Assembly (NCBI GenBank): GCA_022592435.1
Contig: JABYQS010000144.1
Location: forward strand, 1-64,000
DNA: 64,000 bases
Reading direction: 5' to 3'
Source: Cerioporus squamosus
Lineage: Eukaryota; Basidiomycota; Agaricomycetes; Polyporales; Polyporaceae
Position numbers and translations under genes: made by a program. The notes under the pieces are model-generated. The model was not told the origin of the DNA, did no database searches, and was given only the letters and a program-made list of their open reading frames with translations. The stretch's first letter is position 1. The number at the start of each line of letters is the position of its first letter. Shown here in pieces: positions 1 through 11,497 of the stretch.

Positions 1-219
1 GAAGGCAGGGTCGAGCCATCCTAGTTAGCGAGCCGGGACCTGTAGTCATGTAATAGATATTGACGTGCCACTCAAATGATGTTTGAGCTGCATCCTATGT
101 GCGCACAAGGAACCGAGAGAGGGTGATCTTCTTCATGGTCGTAGGACCCCGTGCTGGGAAGGGAAGGAATAATGAGTATACGCAGTTGACCAACAGACCA
201 GCTGTGAGACCCTTGTCTG
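1..219. other. window edge, nothing recognised
   Basis: No supportable gene, RNA or repeat was seen here. Minus-strand reading frames continue in from the decayed coding segment that follows, but without recognisable protein. Confidence 0.4.
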
Positions 220-841
220 TTACCTTCCGTAACTTCGCTGATCATGGGACGGTCCAGGTCGTTTTGCTCCTTCATTGATGCCTTGACAAACCGGATGTAT
301 GGCCTGTGCATATGCGCGAACGACAGATAGGACAGGAACACCAGACATTTCGAGCATAGACAGCACCTGATCGGCCACGTCCATCTGCGGCTGGAGCTTC
401 ATCATCTCCTTGAACCTCCCGAAGTACGAGTCTGCATCGTTGATGTCCTGGCCGAACCAATCCGGCACCACAGACAGAAGACCTTCAGCCGGTTCGCGCC
501 GCGGTCAGATGCGTCACGAGGTACGAGTTCCGAAGGTCCTCGAGGCAGCGGCTCGTTAAGGTACGCCTCATAGACAGCCGCGAACATGTAGTCGCGCATG
601 GTCCCGATGCTTCGCGAGTCATGCCTTCGCGTACCACGACAGCTGGAAGAGCTGCTTCGTCTCGGACTTGACGGACGGAAGAATATGGTGATCGCCTAAA
701 CGTCGAGCGCGTGGTTGATCGGGTCGTAGATTGTGACGGTCTGCGAGCGCGACCCACCGGTACTAGATCGCGCCCGCGGTTGACCTGCTCGAACGCGCGC
801 GAGAGGAAGAGGCCTCGGCTCGAGTCGATCGGAAGGTCCAT
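220..841 (-). pseudogene. decayed coding segment, family not identified
   Basis: Plausible protein text is spread over three reading frames of the minus strand in the order expected of one gene. Near 841 it reads DLPIDSSRGLFLSRAFEQV, near 599-500 RDYMFAAVYEAYLNEPLPRG, and near 460-330 DWFGQDINDADSYFGRFKEM followed by a leucine-rich helix. No consistent introns join the pieces, and stop codons lie between them, so I read this as a frameshifted remnant. I do not recognise the family. An intact gene with several small introns is possible but less likely, because the frame changes are not at GT-AG boundaries. Confidence 0.35.
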
Positions 842-892
842 CTACCGAACCATCATGTCGAGGAGAACGATCGTACGCAGCGTAGTATGAGT

Positions 893-1876
893 GCTGGTCC
901 CTCCGAAGGCTGTCGATGTCGCAAGGCGACCTCCGCTGGTGGCCGAAATGTGCTGCCGAAGAGTGCGCGTGTTAGCACGGATGTCTCGCCGCCGTGAGAG
1001 CACTCAGACTCACCTCGAGCTCGTGACTGAAGCCGCACGCTGGGGCAGCGGCGCTGCGCGTGCCGTCTGCAGGCGGTGGGAGCTCGACGAGAGACTCCGG
1101 ACCTAAGCAAACCGCGAACTGACATAGAGACACATACGAGTCAGTACGAATGTCTCGCCGTGGGAGCACTCAGACTCACCTCAGCACTCCAAGCGTCCGT
1201 GTAGCCGCAGGTACTGTGCTCGGATGGAGGTGCTCCGCATGCGTCCGGAACGTGCGGATGCAAGCCGCCGCCCGTCTGCACGCCTTGCGAACCCGACGGG
1301 AGAGGCTGAGGAGAGCGGCATCGAGGAGAACAGGTACAGTAGGCTGGCAGGAGGACGGCGGACGTCGAGCAGTGAGCAGGCGGGGACATCGATGGCGGAG
1401 CGCACGCGACGCGGACGCGCCCGCGCCCCGCCCGCGCCCTTGCTGACAAAGCTGCACAGCCTCCCGCACGCGTACGCGGACCGACCCGCCGAGACGCGGT
1501 GGCACTAGTACTTCGACACGCGGTGGCACTTCGACCTGCCCCATATGCATGTCGCTCGTCTGCTCCCTCTAGATCTACGATACAACTTGCTATCCTCGGC
1601 TTCCTTTCTCTCTCGGCGACAATTTCAAACATCTCGTCCCGGCCATCCTACTCTCCGCCTGCCATCAATGGCAGCTCGATCTCGTTCCTCCATCTTCTCC
1701 CTCACGTCACCTCCCTCGTCGTCTCGCCCGCCGCCACCCGTTCGTGCCACTCGCTAACACCTTCCACCTCCAGGTTCCGCTGCTGTCGGCCTCGCGCATC
1801 GGTCATGCGGAACTGCTCCCTTGCACCGCCATCACTGGTGAGAATATTCTCCTTCCATCCTGCCCGCTTTGGCCGG
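893..1876 (+). repeat. dispersed repeat, class I copy 1
   Basis: First of four closely similar copies of a roughly 1-kb dispersed element (others at 7855-8872 inverted, 41938-42906 and 62845-64000). The 5' part shares with copy 2 the stretch containing GGCTGTCGATGTCGCAAGG. The centre carries an 18-bp minisatellite (unit CGCGGTGGCACTTCGACA) at 1495-1537, here two units split by a 6-bp insertion. Both strands stay open for 100-190 codons. The minus strand shows splice-like GAG|GTGAGT donors and CAG acceptors, so the element may derive from an intron-containing gene or be a non-coding repeat with chance ORFs. No TIR, LTR or reverse transcriptase was seen. Confidence 0.85.
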
Positions 1877-2148
1877 TTTTCCCCATTGCTTGGGCGTAGT
1901 AGCAGCTGACGAGCCCTGAGGAGCCCCGGCATCTCACTTGTCCGACGGAGTCACGTCTTCTGCATAGTTTCGGACACAGCATGATCGACTCGCCGCGTGA
2001 CCGTGATGGCTATACGTGTCGTGGAAGACTCAGTACGCGGTCCTGGTTTTCGTGAAGCGTTAGGACATGTGTATTCATCTTCAGACAGCACATAGCTAGC
2101 TATACGAAGAAGTAACATATACTACTACGACCTAGGCATCAAACAAGC
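1877..2148. other. intergenic, nothing recognised
   Basis: Spacer between repeat copy 1 and the convergent end of the 2149-3303 gene. No gene or repeat seen. Confidence 0.4.
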
Positions 2149-3303
2149 TCAAGCAATCCCATGGGCTTGCACTCGCATCCATAACTCATCCACGCCCGCC
2201 GCGGGTTTAGGTCGGAGCATTTGCTTGTCTAAAGCAGAGCAACGGTTCAGAAATAGTGGGCTGTAACAGTCTATAGGAAGCCCCTTGGGCACGTTCAATG
2301 GTTCATGGACGCGTAGCGTGCGATGCCGTACTCGGATCGGATTACCATTCGGATTTCGGGTAGCCGCATGTACGAGGTCGAGGTGGCGATATAGATGTAC
2401 GAGTGAAGTTGCTCTCCACGGTTTGTCGAAGGTGGCGTACTGGCGACCCTGCCCTGGAATGGTGGAGATTTCCTCATCGGAACTGATGCCGGCCGTACCT
2501 ACTTGCGAGACGATGTCATACACTTGTGAAGATTCAGGTACCGGAAGGTATTGGGCGGCATCACGCCTATTGCGAAAAGTCTGAGTTGAGTCGGCATTTG
2601 TCTCGCATCTCGTTCGAGAACAACTCACAGTTCCGATCCGGCTGTTACGCGAGTAGTGCTTTGCCTTGGCCGCCTTCTGACCTGCGGATGGGGCCTGCTG
2701 TTGTTCCGACCAGCACTTCTTCAGGTATATCATGTAGCGCCTGTAAGCGTCGATAAACGGCTCGCGGCTCTGATAGTCCTCCGGGATCAAGGTAAGGTCA
2801 TATTGACCGCCTCTAGCGCTTGCCCAGAAGTCCGCACTGAAGGCATTCTCGACACAGACATTGTAAAGCGCGGTAGGAGGACTTCTCCAGTCATAACGAT
2901 AGGGCTTCTGCATTCGTCCTCCGCGGTCTATGAGGGCGAGGGCACTTCTGATATCCTGGTCTGAGGGAGCGCTAGGCAACGAGTCTGTGCCTCTGAAGCC
3001 AAAGGTAAGTCCGACATGCTTGCGGATGCATCGCTGTGGGCGCGATGAGCGAATTTCGAGTCAACATCGCAGATATGTTCCACACACCCTCAGATAATTT
3101 GCTCTGGAGTCCTTCCCTTTCTCTCGCGAGCGACGCGGCCCAGCCCGGCGTGGATCGTCTAGGGGCTCCGCTTGTGAGTTGGCAAGCTCTTGGAGCGAGT
3201 CCATCAATGCAGCAAGTCGTGTGTCCGTGTGGTGTTGATGATTCTGTAGGGTCTGGTGCAATTGTGTAATGTTCTCCTGAATTTGCGCGAGGCGCTGGTA
3301 CAC
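2149..3303 (-). CDS. basidiomycete-specific conserved protein, function unknown
   Basis: Two exons on the minus strand. The large exon (about 2990 down to 2149) encodes a roughly 280-residue domain beginning LPSAPSDQDIRSALALID and containing YRYDWRSPPTALYNVCV, FIDAYRRYMIYLKKCW, an acidic SSDEE segment, and a C-terminal GLPIDCYSPLFLNRCSAL followed by DELWMRVQAHG. The upstream exon (3303 to about 3078) encodes a coiled coil (YQRLAQIQENITQLHQTLQ). An intron of about 80 bp with a GTGTGG donor joins them in phase. From memory this layout (coiled coil, then a YNWRPPPALYNVC-like core, then a GLPINCYxP motif) recurs in a multi-copy Agaricomycete family without assigned function. Further 5' exons may lie at 3450-3700, so the true start is unknown. 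No break was seen. Confidence 0.6.
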
Positions 3304-5517
3304 ATCCGTCCTGATTGAACCGAACTAGAAAGGTACTCCGTCAGCACCCACAACCGGCAGCGTCAGAGGACCACACGGTACAGCTGCGTCACCAGGGCCT
3401 GTCTCCTGATCTAATTCCATCGGTAACTGTTACAATATGTCATGAGTCTCCGGCTAGTCACAAGCAGTGGAAATGCCACATACGCCGTCGTCGTCAGCGT
3501 TCAGGGCGTTTGCACCGGTGTTCATGAGTACTTCCTGTGACGTCGACGTGCATGAATAAGTATATATGACCATAATCGGCGCATATATGCATACCTCATG
3601 ACCGGACCTCACGGCGTTTGGCTCGACCATGGACTCTAAAGGAGGACTTCCGCTATATCTTGATACGTCGTCCGTGAGCCACTGTGGCATGCAAATCAAT
3701 CCCGATTCGATCAGTAATCATCAATGAGACATACTGACCTGCGTGGGAGATGACATTGGAATGTTTCCGGCGTGGTTGGAGCCTCGTGTCATGCGTGACT
3801 TATTACCGAGGCAGCGGCGGCGTCGTGATAGAATAGTTGAGTATCGGTGTGTGGGGACGTAGGTTTATACACTCACCGAATCACGTCCCGGTGAGTCTAA
3901 CAGCCACGAGGAGGGATTGACTGACATGTCCTGGTTGGACGGACATCTGTCTGTGTGAGCAGGCAAGCAGCAAGCGCATAAGCAAACCGAACCTCAGGTC
4001 TCGGTGACTGGAGGATCCAGGAAGCGGTCGCGGTAGGACAGGAGATTCCGCCGCTTCCCCTGTCGGCGCGCTCCATGTCGTGAAATCAATGGCTCGCCAG
4101 ATCTCATCCGTCCTTTATCATGAAATAGCTGGAGGTCGACAAGCACTTGCCTTCGCAGGAAGTTCATATATATAGCAGCCGCAGGATTGCCTTCCTCTGA
4201 AGAGCATAATCGCTGGAGCGCAATGTGATTACAATGAATCTATTGGAGGAAGGTCGAGCGGTTAGTGAGAAGGAAGGTAATCCGATGCATATGCGTGGCT
4301 CAAGCTTGCTGCTTCGGACTGTACGCAGAGGATGAGGGCTACAGCGGCTTCATACTCTAGTACCAGACGGCGTTCATTCATCTCCAGAGCGAGCATGCGA
4401 GTCATGGCAGCATCGGGCGACAAGCTCGTGACGTCCTCCGTGGGGACTTTCGTCCACTGCGGCAGCAAGGTTGAGTTCAGTACCTCTATAGCAACGGGGA
4501 TACTTACGAACGTAGCATCGCGGTATACCTCCAGGACCCGAAGAGTGGCCATATGAAACTTGAGGGCGGCTTTCGAGTGCTGCTCTTGCGACACATCCCT
4601 CCTGGTGCCAGGAGAGGGCTGAACCGCTGAGGTCAGCTGCAGTGGAGCGCGTCGTACGAAAAGAAGAATCCTACTACGAGCCCATTCTCATCGCAAATCA
4701 TGCTCAACGCCGCGTTGCGGAATCCCTGCTTCGCCGCCAACCATTCCTGAACCTCATCACTATCTAGCAACGCCGGCAACGGCTCCGAGTCGGACGGCCG
4801 CTGCTCACGAATCGCACTACAAACAGACGTCAGTCCGCCATTTGTCTGATGAAAAAGTCAGGGTTCATGTTACCTCTGTCGCTCGTGCATGCTCTCTCTC
4901 GCGCTGTCGCACGTTGTAGCAGAAGCCTGAGGTTGTCTCGCGTGTTAACTTTGGGCAAGGACGGCCCGATGGCGGCGGTGAGTTGATCAGAATGCGGATT
5001 GAAAGGCAGAGAAGGTCAAGAGAAGGTCGCCGAGACTCGAGAGTTGCGCGCCCCGATAATGCGATTGTCGGACCGGCCGGTGGGAGTTGCCGAGATCCTC
5101 TAATAGGACACCGCAAGCCGGAATAGGCAGTTCGATCGTTCGATCTTTGACCCAAACCCCGCGATCCTCCTGCCTCGAATGGCACTTTGAATCCACAATC
5201 GCAGCTTTGAACTACTGAAGAAGACAGCATAAGTGGGACGGCTTCAGTATTTAAGGGCGTGTCCGATGCTGTGATCGGTCAAGCCCTTCTCCATTCCCCT
5301 GGGCTTTTGCGCTACATCCCTAGAACCCATGTCATACGCAGGCAAACAGCTCTTGGTGCACTCCGACCCTCTCCACGAGGAGCGATGGACTTCGACTCCG
5401 GGGAACCAGCGGAGTGACAACCAAGACAGCGATAGGTGCGTGTACTTTCCAGGATTCAACATGGAGGCTGACTGAAAACTTCCGTCATACAGGCTCGCGG
5501 CGGCGGGACTGCGCAGC
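3304..5517. other. intergenic, no supported gene
   Basis: Only short unsupported frames on both strands. A minus-strand frame at 3454-3699 (SRYSGSPPLESMVEPNAVRS) might be an upstream exon of the 2149-3303 gene. A 110-codon minus frame at 4262-4594 has a helical composition but no recognisable domain or splice partners. Confidence 0.3.
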
Positions 5518-5894
5518 GTGTCTGGCACCCCGACCCCCAGTTCTACAGGCGCCTCGGGGTCCTTGCCATTGTTCCCTCCTTCTGCGGCCATCACTTTCGG
5601 TGAGTCTCAACTATCGCTCGCGATACTGTGGCTACTGACAATCTCCCGTTCACACAAGAAGGGAGCTCGGACGCGCAGGGAGAGATCGGCGACCAGGAAC
5701 GCCAACTCCAGGAGGTCATGAATGACTTCGAAACGAACCGTCTTAACCTCCAGCGGATTTGCGAGGACGTCGGTCACGACCTGCAGGAACTCACGAACAA
5801 GATTCGCCGCTGCCGTGCTGAGCATGCTGCACTCTACAAGCTCCTCCGGCAGATCCAGTATGTCACTTCGACGCGCAACGGGCGCGCCGACTAG
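5518..5894 (+). CDS. short coiled-coil protein, 5' end unresolved
   Basis: Two exons are visible. The first codes for a Pro/Ser/Thr-rich head (SGTPTPSSTGASGS) and ends TTC G before a GTGAGT donor at about 5600. The second starts after a CACAAG acceptor at about 5660 and encodes a charged helix (QERQLQEVMNDFETNRLNLQ, then HDLQELTNKIRRCRAEHAAL), ending at a TAG at 5892-5894. The phase matches across the intron (G + AA). No ATG is convincingly placed, and an upstream exon probably exists because an acceptor-like CTGCGCAG precedes the head. The heptad-rich tail suggests a coiled coil. No family is recognised. A Ser/Pro head with helical tail recurs in the genes at 18446, 40711 and 59755. Confidence 0.45.
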
Positions 5895-7854
5895 GCAGGT
5901 GACTGTGATTATTACCGGCATGACACTGACTGACACGGATGTACGCAGCTTGTTGGCGGCTTTTTGGGCTGACGTGATCGTAAGGCGAAGTAGATGTAGG
6001 AGAATGTACAACGACTAGGAATGGTATCATCTATGCGGCAGGTCAGGCTGTTTCGCAGGCGACTGAGATTTGGACTTACCGATCAGATGCCGAGGCTGAG
6101 TGAGCATTTCAGTAACCCTCGCAGGAGCTTGATGTTGGACGGATCACAACATACGTACAGAGCGAGTACAAGATCGATGTCTTTGGCTCTCGAACCGCCG
6201 AGTATCGTGAGACGTACACAAACATCTGCAGCGTTCGGATCCCGGAATAATGCGCGGGGGTCGTTAACGATGCGGACGGCTGAAGCCTGAGCCTGAGTTT
6301 GACCCGTCTGTGGCTAACGCCCCAAAATAGTGAGAAGACCGTCGTACGTGCTGGGATCTGAAGAGCACGCGCGCATTGAGGCAAATGCAGTCCAGGGACA
6401 ATATTTGACTGGAGAAACATACTTGCAGCTCACTGGGATGAATCTATGCATCCTTTGTCGGCGCCACATGTGAATCCGCACGGGCGGCTGAGGAGGATCG
6501 CATGAGGATGGTCGACACAGATTGTCCAGAGTATCGGGCGCGTTCGTTCGGAGATCCTCAGTGTCCGAAGCGAAGGAGTGCTGTCGGATTGGCGAGGATT
6601 GACGCAAATCTAGACATCCCCGCATCAACGCACCATGGGTCGTCTCTGTCGCGCGCAGCCTGTACGGTAAGTTTGCACTCGGCTGCGGCGGCGGCGGCCT
6701 ATGGAGGGAAATCATACACGGATCAGCAAGGGATCGAAGGGAGCGCGCGCGACGTACCCTGAGCCGTTCCCAAGAATTGGCACTGTAGGCTCACGGCTAC
6801 TTCAGAGATACCCGGGCACATTCGAGTGAGTAGATCGAAATGCGGGCTCATTGCTGCGTGGAATCGTTTCCTTGAGGCTCGTGTGGGCGGGGCAGAAGGC
6901 AACCCTGAGGTCGCGACATGCATCTCGCGCTCTAGAAAGACGGCGGGAACGAGGGAATCACCTGTCACCGGTGCATGCACCCGTTGGCGTTATGTGTGTG
7001 TTACCTCTCGCGGGAAGATACATGCCTCTTGCAAGTACGCATATCACCAGAGAAGGTGGCAATTACGCGAGCGGGGAAGAGGCGACACCGCATTTGTAGA
7101 TCGAGATCTCCCTGGAGAGTGGTAGAAGAAGCGGGACACGTATACCGTACTGTACCGTGGTTAGGAAAGCAATCAATTTCAGGAATCGTGTAGCTGTGAG
7201 ATCTGAAACACAAGGGGACTCACATGCAACCAATCCGCGGCCTGACCGGTTGACCGCTCAGGCAAACTCGCTCAATTCCCACGTGCATGAAGGCCCTGGC
7301 GGGAACGATACGCATGAGCGGCAGTGGTCCAGTGAAGACGCTGAGATAGTTTACACAGGTCGTGTAAGAGACGTCACAATGCATGATCAAGAAGAGAACG
7401 ACGTCGAAAGCATGTGTAGCGCGGACACATCCAACCCCGTCACCGTCTTGTACGACAACAGCGCATAGTCTAAGTGGTGGCCTCTCTCGCTTCGACAGAA
7501 TGGGCGCCTTTACCACCAAGGACTACACCTCCCTCGGCTCGCCGCGAAGTTGGAACGAGGCTTAGAGTGAGCTTGGTCAGGCTAGGCGTGGACGTCGGGG
7601 ATGTCGGCGTGATTGGCCGCTGAAACAGCCCGCAGTGCGGGGAAGCCCTTGTACATGAACAACGGCAGATGCAGGGACTCGTGCAGTGACCAATCCCTCT
7701 CACAACATACTGGGCGCAGGCGAAGAAGAAAGGTCACCGGAGCCTGAAAAGATCCGGTCTTGCAAACAAACGGCGTAGAACACACGGCACCCGATGACAT
7801 AGAATTGCATGACTGTATACGTATTGTCGATCGTCCAATGTTTCTTAACAACTC
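5895..7854. other. intergenic with scattered possible exons
   Basis: A short plus-strand frame near 6130-6250 reads RITTYVQSEYKIDVFGSRTA, which looks coding, but I could not attach it to other exons. A 103-codon plus frame at 7157-7468 has no recognisable motif. A minus frame at 7700-7963 (DQFGFSERSFALIPIVQRVV) continues out of the edge of repeat copy 2. None is supported enough to call. Confidence 0.3.
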
Positions 7855-8872
7855 GCTGCACGATAGGTATTAGCGCAAAAGACCGCTCGGAGAAGCCGAA
7901 TTGGTCCGTACTCTCGATGCCCCACCTGTCGAACGCCGCGCACGGGGAATGCGGGCGGTGCAAGGAAGCAGTTCCGCATGACCGATGCGCGAGGCCGACA
8001 GCAGCGGAACCTGGAGGTGGAAGGTGTTAGCGAGTGGCACGAACGGGTGGCGGCGGGCGAGACGACGAGGGAGGTGACGTGAGGGAGAAGATGGAGGAAC
8101 GAGATCGAGCTGCCATTGATGGCAGGCGGAGAGTAGGATGGCCGGGACGAGATGTTTGCAATTGTCGCCGAGAGAGAAAGGAAGCCGAGGATAGCAAGTT
8201 GTATCGTAGATCTAGAGGGAGCAGACGAGCGACATGCATATGGGGCAGGTCGAAGTGCCACCGCGTGTCGAAGTGCCACCGCGTCTCGGCGGGTCGGTCC
8301 GCGTACGCGTGCGGGAGGCTGTGCAGCTTTGTCAGCAAGGGCGCGGGCGGGGCGCGGGCGCGTGCGCTCCGCCATCGATGTCCCCGCCTGCTCACTGCTC
8401 GACGTCCGCCGTCCTCCTGCCAGCCTACTGTACCTGTTCTCCTCGATGCCGCTCTCCTCAGCCTCTCCCGTCGGGTTCGCAAGGCGTGCAGACGGGCGGC
8501 GGCTTGCATCCGCACGTTCCGGACGCATGCGGAGCACCTCCATCCGAGCACAGTACCTGCGGCTACACGGACGCTTGGAGTGCTGAGGTGAGTCTGAGTG
8601 CTCCCACGGCGAGACATTCGTACTGACTCGTATGTGTCTCTATGTCAGTTCGCGGTTTGCTTAGGGCCGGAGTCTCTCGTCGGGCTCCCACCGCCTGCAG
8701 ACGGCACGCGCAGCGCCGCTGCCCCAGCGTGCGGCTTCAGTCACGAGCTCGAGGTGAGTCTGAGTGCTCTCACGGCGGCGAGACATCCGTGCTAACACGC
8801 GCACTCTTCGGCAGCACATTTCGGCCACCAGTGGAGGTCGCCTTGCGACATCGACAGCCTCCGGCGGGATCA
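7855..8872 (-). repeat. dispersed repeat, class I copy 2 (inverted)
   Basis: Inverted copy of the class I element. It matches copy 1 at the 5' end (8700-8872) and copies 1, 3 and 4 through the body. The 18-bp minisatellite is present as two units (8250-8285). At the 3' end copy 2 does not follow copies 1 and 3. From about 7975 down to 7855 it matches the end of copy 4, including GGGGCATCGAGAGTACGGAC and TTTTGCGCTAATAC. The four copies therefore fall into two 3' subtypes. Confidence 0.85.
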
Positions 8873-10115
8873 GCATGGGCCCCTACGTGCACCTTCTGTC
8901 TATCACCCCCTCGCCTCTAGCTCGGCGAAACCTGTCTCTACATGACTGTTTACGTCTTGCTGGCACCTGCACTCTAATTTATCGTTCTTGCGCTTGCAAT
9001 AATATTGATATATCCGCCATGTATCAATGGAACCAATTGCATCTACCTGTCTGTCAGCATCAGTACCGTCGTCTAGATGGCAAGTGGTTTACTTGCGGCC
9101 TCTCGATTGTGCCTCTAGGTTGCAGCCATAAGACCTCCGATGACCCGCAGGCAGCGGGCGTAGCCTAGACTGACCTTCTTGGCCACCAACGGCACACCGT
9201 GACTTACGAGGACCCCTAGGTGTGGCGGCGAGGACGCGCGAAGGACCGCAAGGGCCGTGTGTCCGACGCCTTCATTCGGCAGTGTGAGGAGCGCTTGCGG
9301 ACAGTCAGTTCGGTAGAGCAGAAGGGAGACTTGCGCCGAGTGGGTCTGGAGGAATGCCATCGGCGACAACTCGCTGCAAACTCGTTGAAAGGCTCATGCA
9401 TCCGAGAAAAGTCACAATGTTCCCAATCTCGCACTGGGACGGGACCATGGTCATCACTTCATCATAGAGTTTACATCGTAGTCTTCAGTCAGTCAGAACC
9501 CTGCGTTCAATTGTGTCAATAGGCTTCACCGCCCTCCTCCCACATCTCCTCATCCCTATCTTCCTCAACCACATGCCGTTCGTCCGGGTACTCTTGTTCT
9601 TGGACAAGAATGTCCCTGGCCAGTCATCAGTATCGGACACTACTGGGGAGGGATCGATTTATCTCACGTTGCTTTAAGTCGCTTATTATCGCTCTCCTCC
9701 GGATCGTCCAGGGTTCTCTTGCGATGCTCCCTAGGCTCCCTGAGAAACGAATGAGCGACAACTTATGAATGAGATACACCGCAAAGACTTACGGGTCTAC
9801 ACGGAGTGAAGCGTTGGAGGTGTAAGCCGCGTTTAGGGTGTAAGCGTTGGGAGTGTGTAAACTTTGAGTACCGGAGGAGCTAGCCCTGCACGGCATGTTA
9901 GTCGACATGGTGTCACGCAGAGGATTGCTCTATACTTACGAAACTACAGCTCCATCGACAGCACTGCCGCGCCTCGCTGCAGGAAGAGGCCTAGAGCCCT
10001 GCGGCGCCTGTGCATCCGAGGTTCTACGGCTGGGTATGTCATGGCCTGTTTTGTACGACTTGACACTACATTGACCGCGTGAATTGAGAAGACACACGAT
10101 GCAAGGAAGCCACAC
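8873..10115. other. intergenic, possible gene remnant at 9115-9434
   Basis: At 9115-9434 the minus strand shows overlapping frames with protein-like text (ALLTLPNEGVGHTALAVLRA and MSLSTSLQRVVADGIPPDPL). The frames change without splice signals, so this may be a short decayed gene piece, not identified. From 9440 to 10115 nothing was seen. Confidence 0.3.
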
Positions 10116-11497
10116 TCACTGATTGAGAACTTGGAACATCACCCAGAGAACGTCGTCTGCCCATGCCGCCCAGTCATCCTGGCTCATGAGAGCGGGCATT
10201 GTCGGGTAAGTGACGTAGGGGGAGCATGACCTCAACCCGAGTAGAACGCGGAAGACGACTTGGCGTGGATGAGTCAAGAACATGCCCCAGTCGTCAAGAG
10301 TGGTGTTGGCAGGGTACAGCAACATTCTTGGATGCAGGACTGATGGCTTGGGACCTGAGAAACGGCTTCGCGGCTGAAGATCCAACCATGCCGGAATCCA
10401 CTCCGTTGGGGACACGTAATCTCTGTTATGCACGACATGATGGAGACCCGTATACCCGTCGTTTCGATGCTAGATGTCCTCGTGATGAGCATACACCAGT
10501 AGAATGATGGTTGTTGACTGACCAACTCTTCCACTAGTCCTACAACGAGCACGGCGGCACGCACGAGCTGTTGCCACCTGGGAACCTCGTACGGAAGATA
10601 TAACTTGCGAATGATATCGGCGAAGTCATCCACAGATACGTAAGGCATCACGTCGAATGAAGATATGTAAATCGAATGCTGCATGGTCGTGCCTTCGACG
10701 GACGAATGTGATAGCTTGGGAGCAAAGCGTTGGAAGAGGTCATTTCCACTCTGCGACATAGAATGAAGGACATCTACCCACCTGTCGAACCTGACGAGCC
10801 GATTGCTGGACCGGGACTGCAACCACTCCTCCGGAAGTGACTTCTCCCGGTACCTGCGCATGAGATAAGCCATGGCCAGAGCACGATCGGATCCCAACGC
10901 CTTACCTGGAGGGTAGTCTGCTGATGGTGAAAAGAGCCATCGGCGACGTCCTTGGACTGATAGGAAGGACTACCCTGTAGACCAGTGCCCACTCCACGGG
11001 GATGTCCGCTGTCACGGCCTGCATTGGTCGCTGGCGGCGCCTTGGTGTGTGACGAACTCGGACTATACTGCATAACGACACGAGACATCTCTCGCGTGTT
11101 CTTCTGACCGTATGAAGTCGACTGCTACAGACCCAGGAAACTCATCATTAGTTGTGAGTCATACTGTAACGCGTCGACTTACCATGGACCATGCCGGCTC
11201 ATTCGCAGTATTCGCGAATTGCCGCACGGAGCTTCTATTATTGCCCCCACTTTGTTGAGTTCTTGCGGGCACTCCAGTCACAGTATCGGCCTCGTAGCGA
11301 GTGCTGGTCGCAGCTGTAGTCGGGGTCCACGAGAAGTTCATGACAGCCGACCTGTTGGAAGCAGCCCGGGCAGACGCCACCACAGGTGCATCCGCGACTG
11401 GAGTAGAACGAGGAGACAGGGGTGGCTGATAATACTTGTCTTGGGGCATGTCGTGAAACGAAGGTGTCGGCAGGGCTGGCGCAGGAGCCGGAAACAT
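10116..11497 (-). CDS. lineage-specific conserved protein, function unknown
   Basis: A multi-exon minus-strand gene. The N-terminal exon (11497 to about 11185) encodes a Pro-rich segment with PSFHDMPQDKYYQPP. A clear intron follows (GTAAGTCG donor, CTAATGA-like branch, CTGTAG acceptor near 11127). The core frame (10897 to about 10300) reads SDRALAMAYLMRRYREKSLP, NRLVRFDRWVDVLHSMSQSG and ISSFDVMPYVSVDDFADIIR, then a hydrophobic helix QLVRAAVLVVGLVEELV. The last part (about 10433-10116) needs a frame change I could not place on a clean splice site, so the 3' model is uncertain or broken. From memory this Pro-rich head with a MAYLLRRY-like core occurs in Agaricomycete multi-copy families of unknown function. 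No enzyme motif is visible. Confidence 0.5.
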
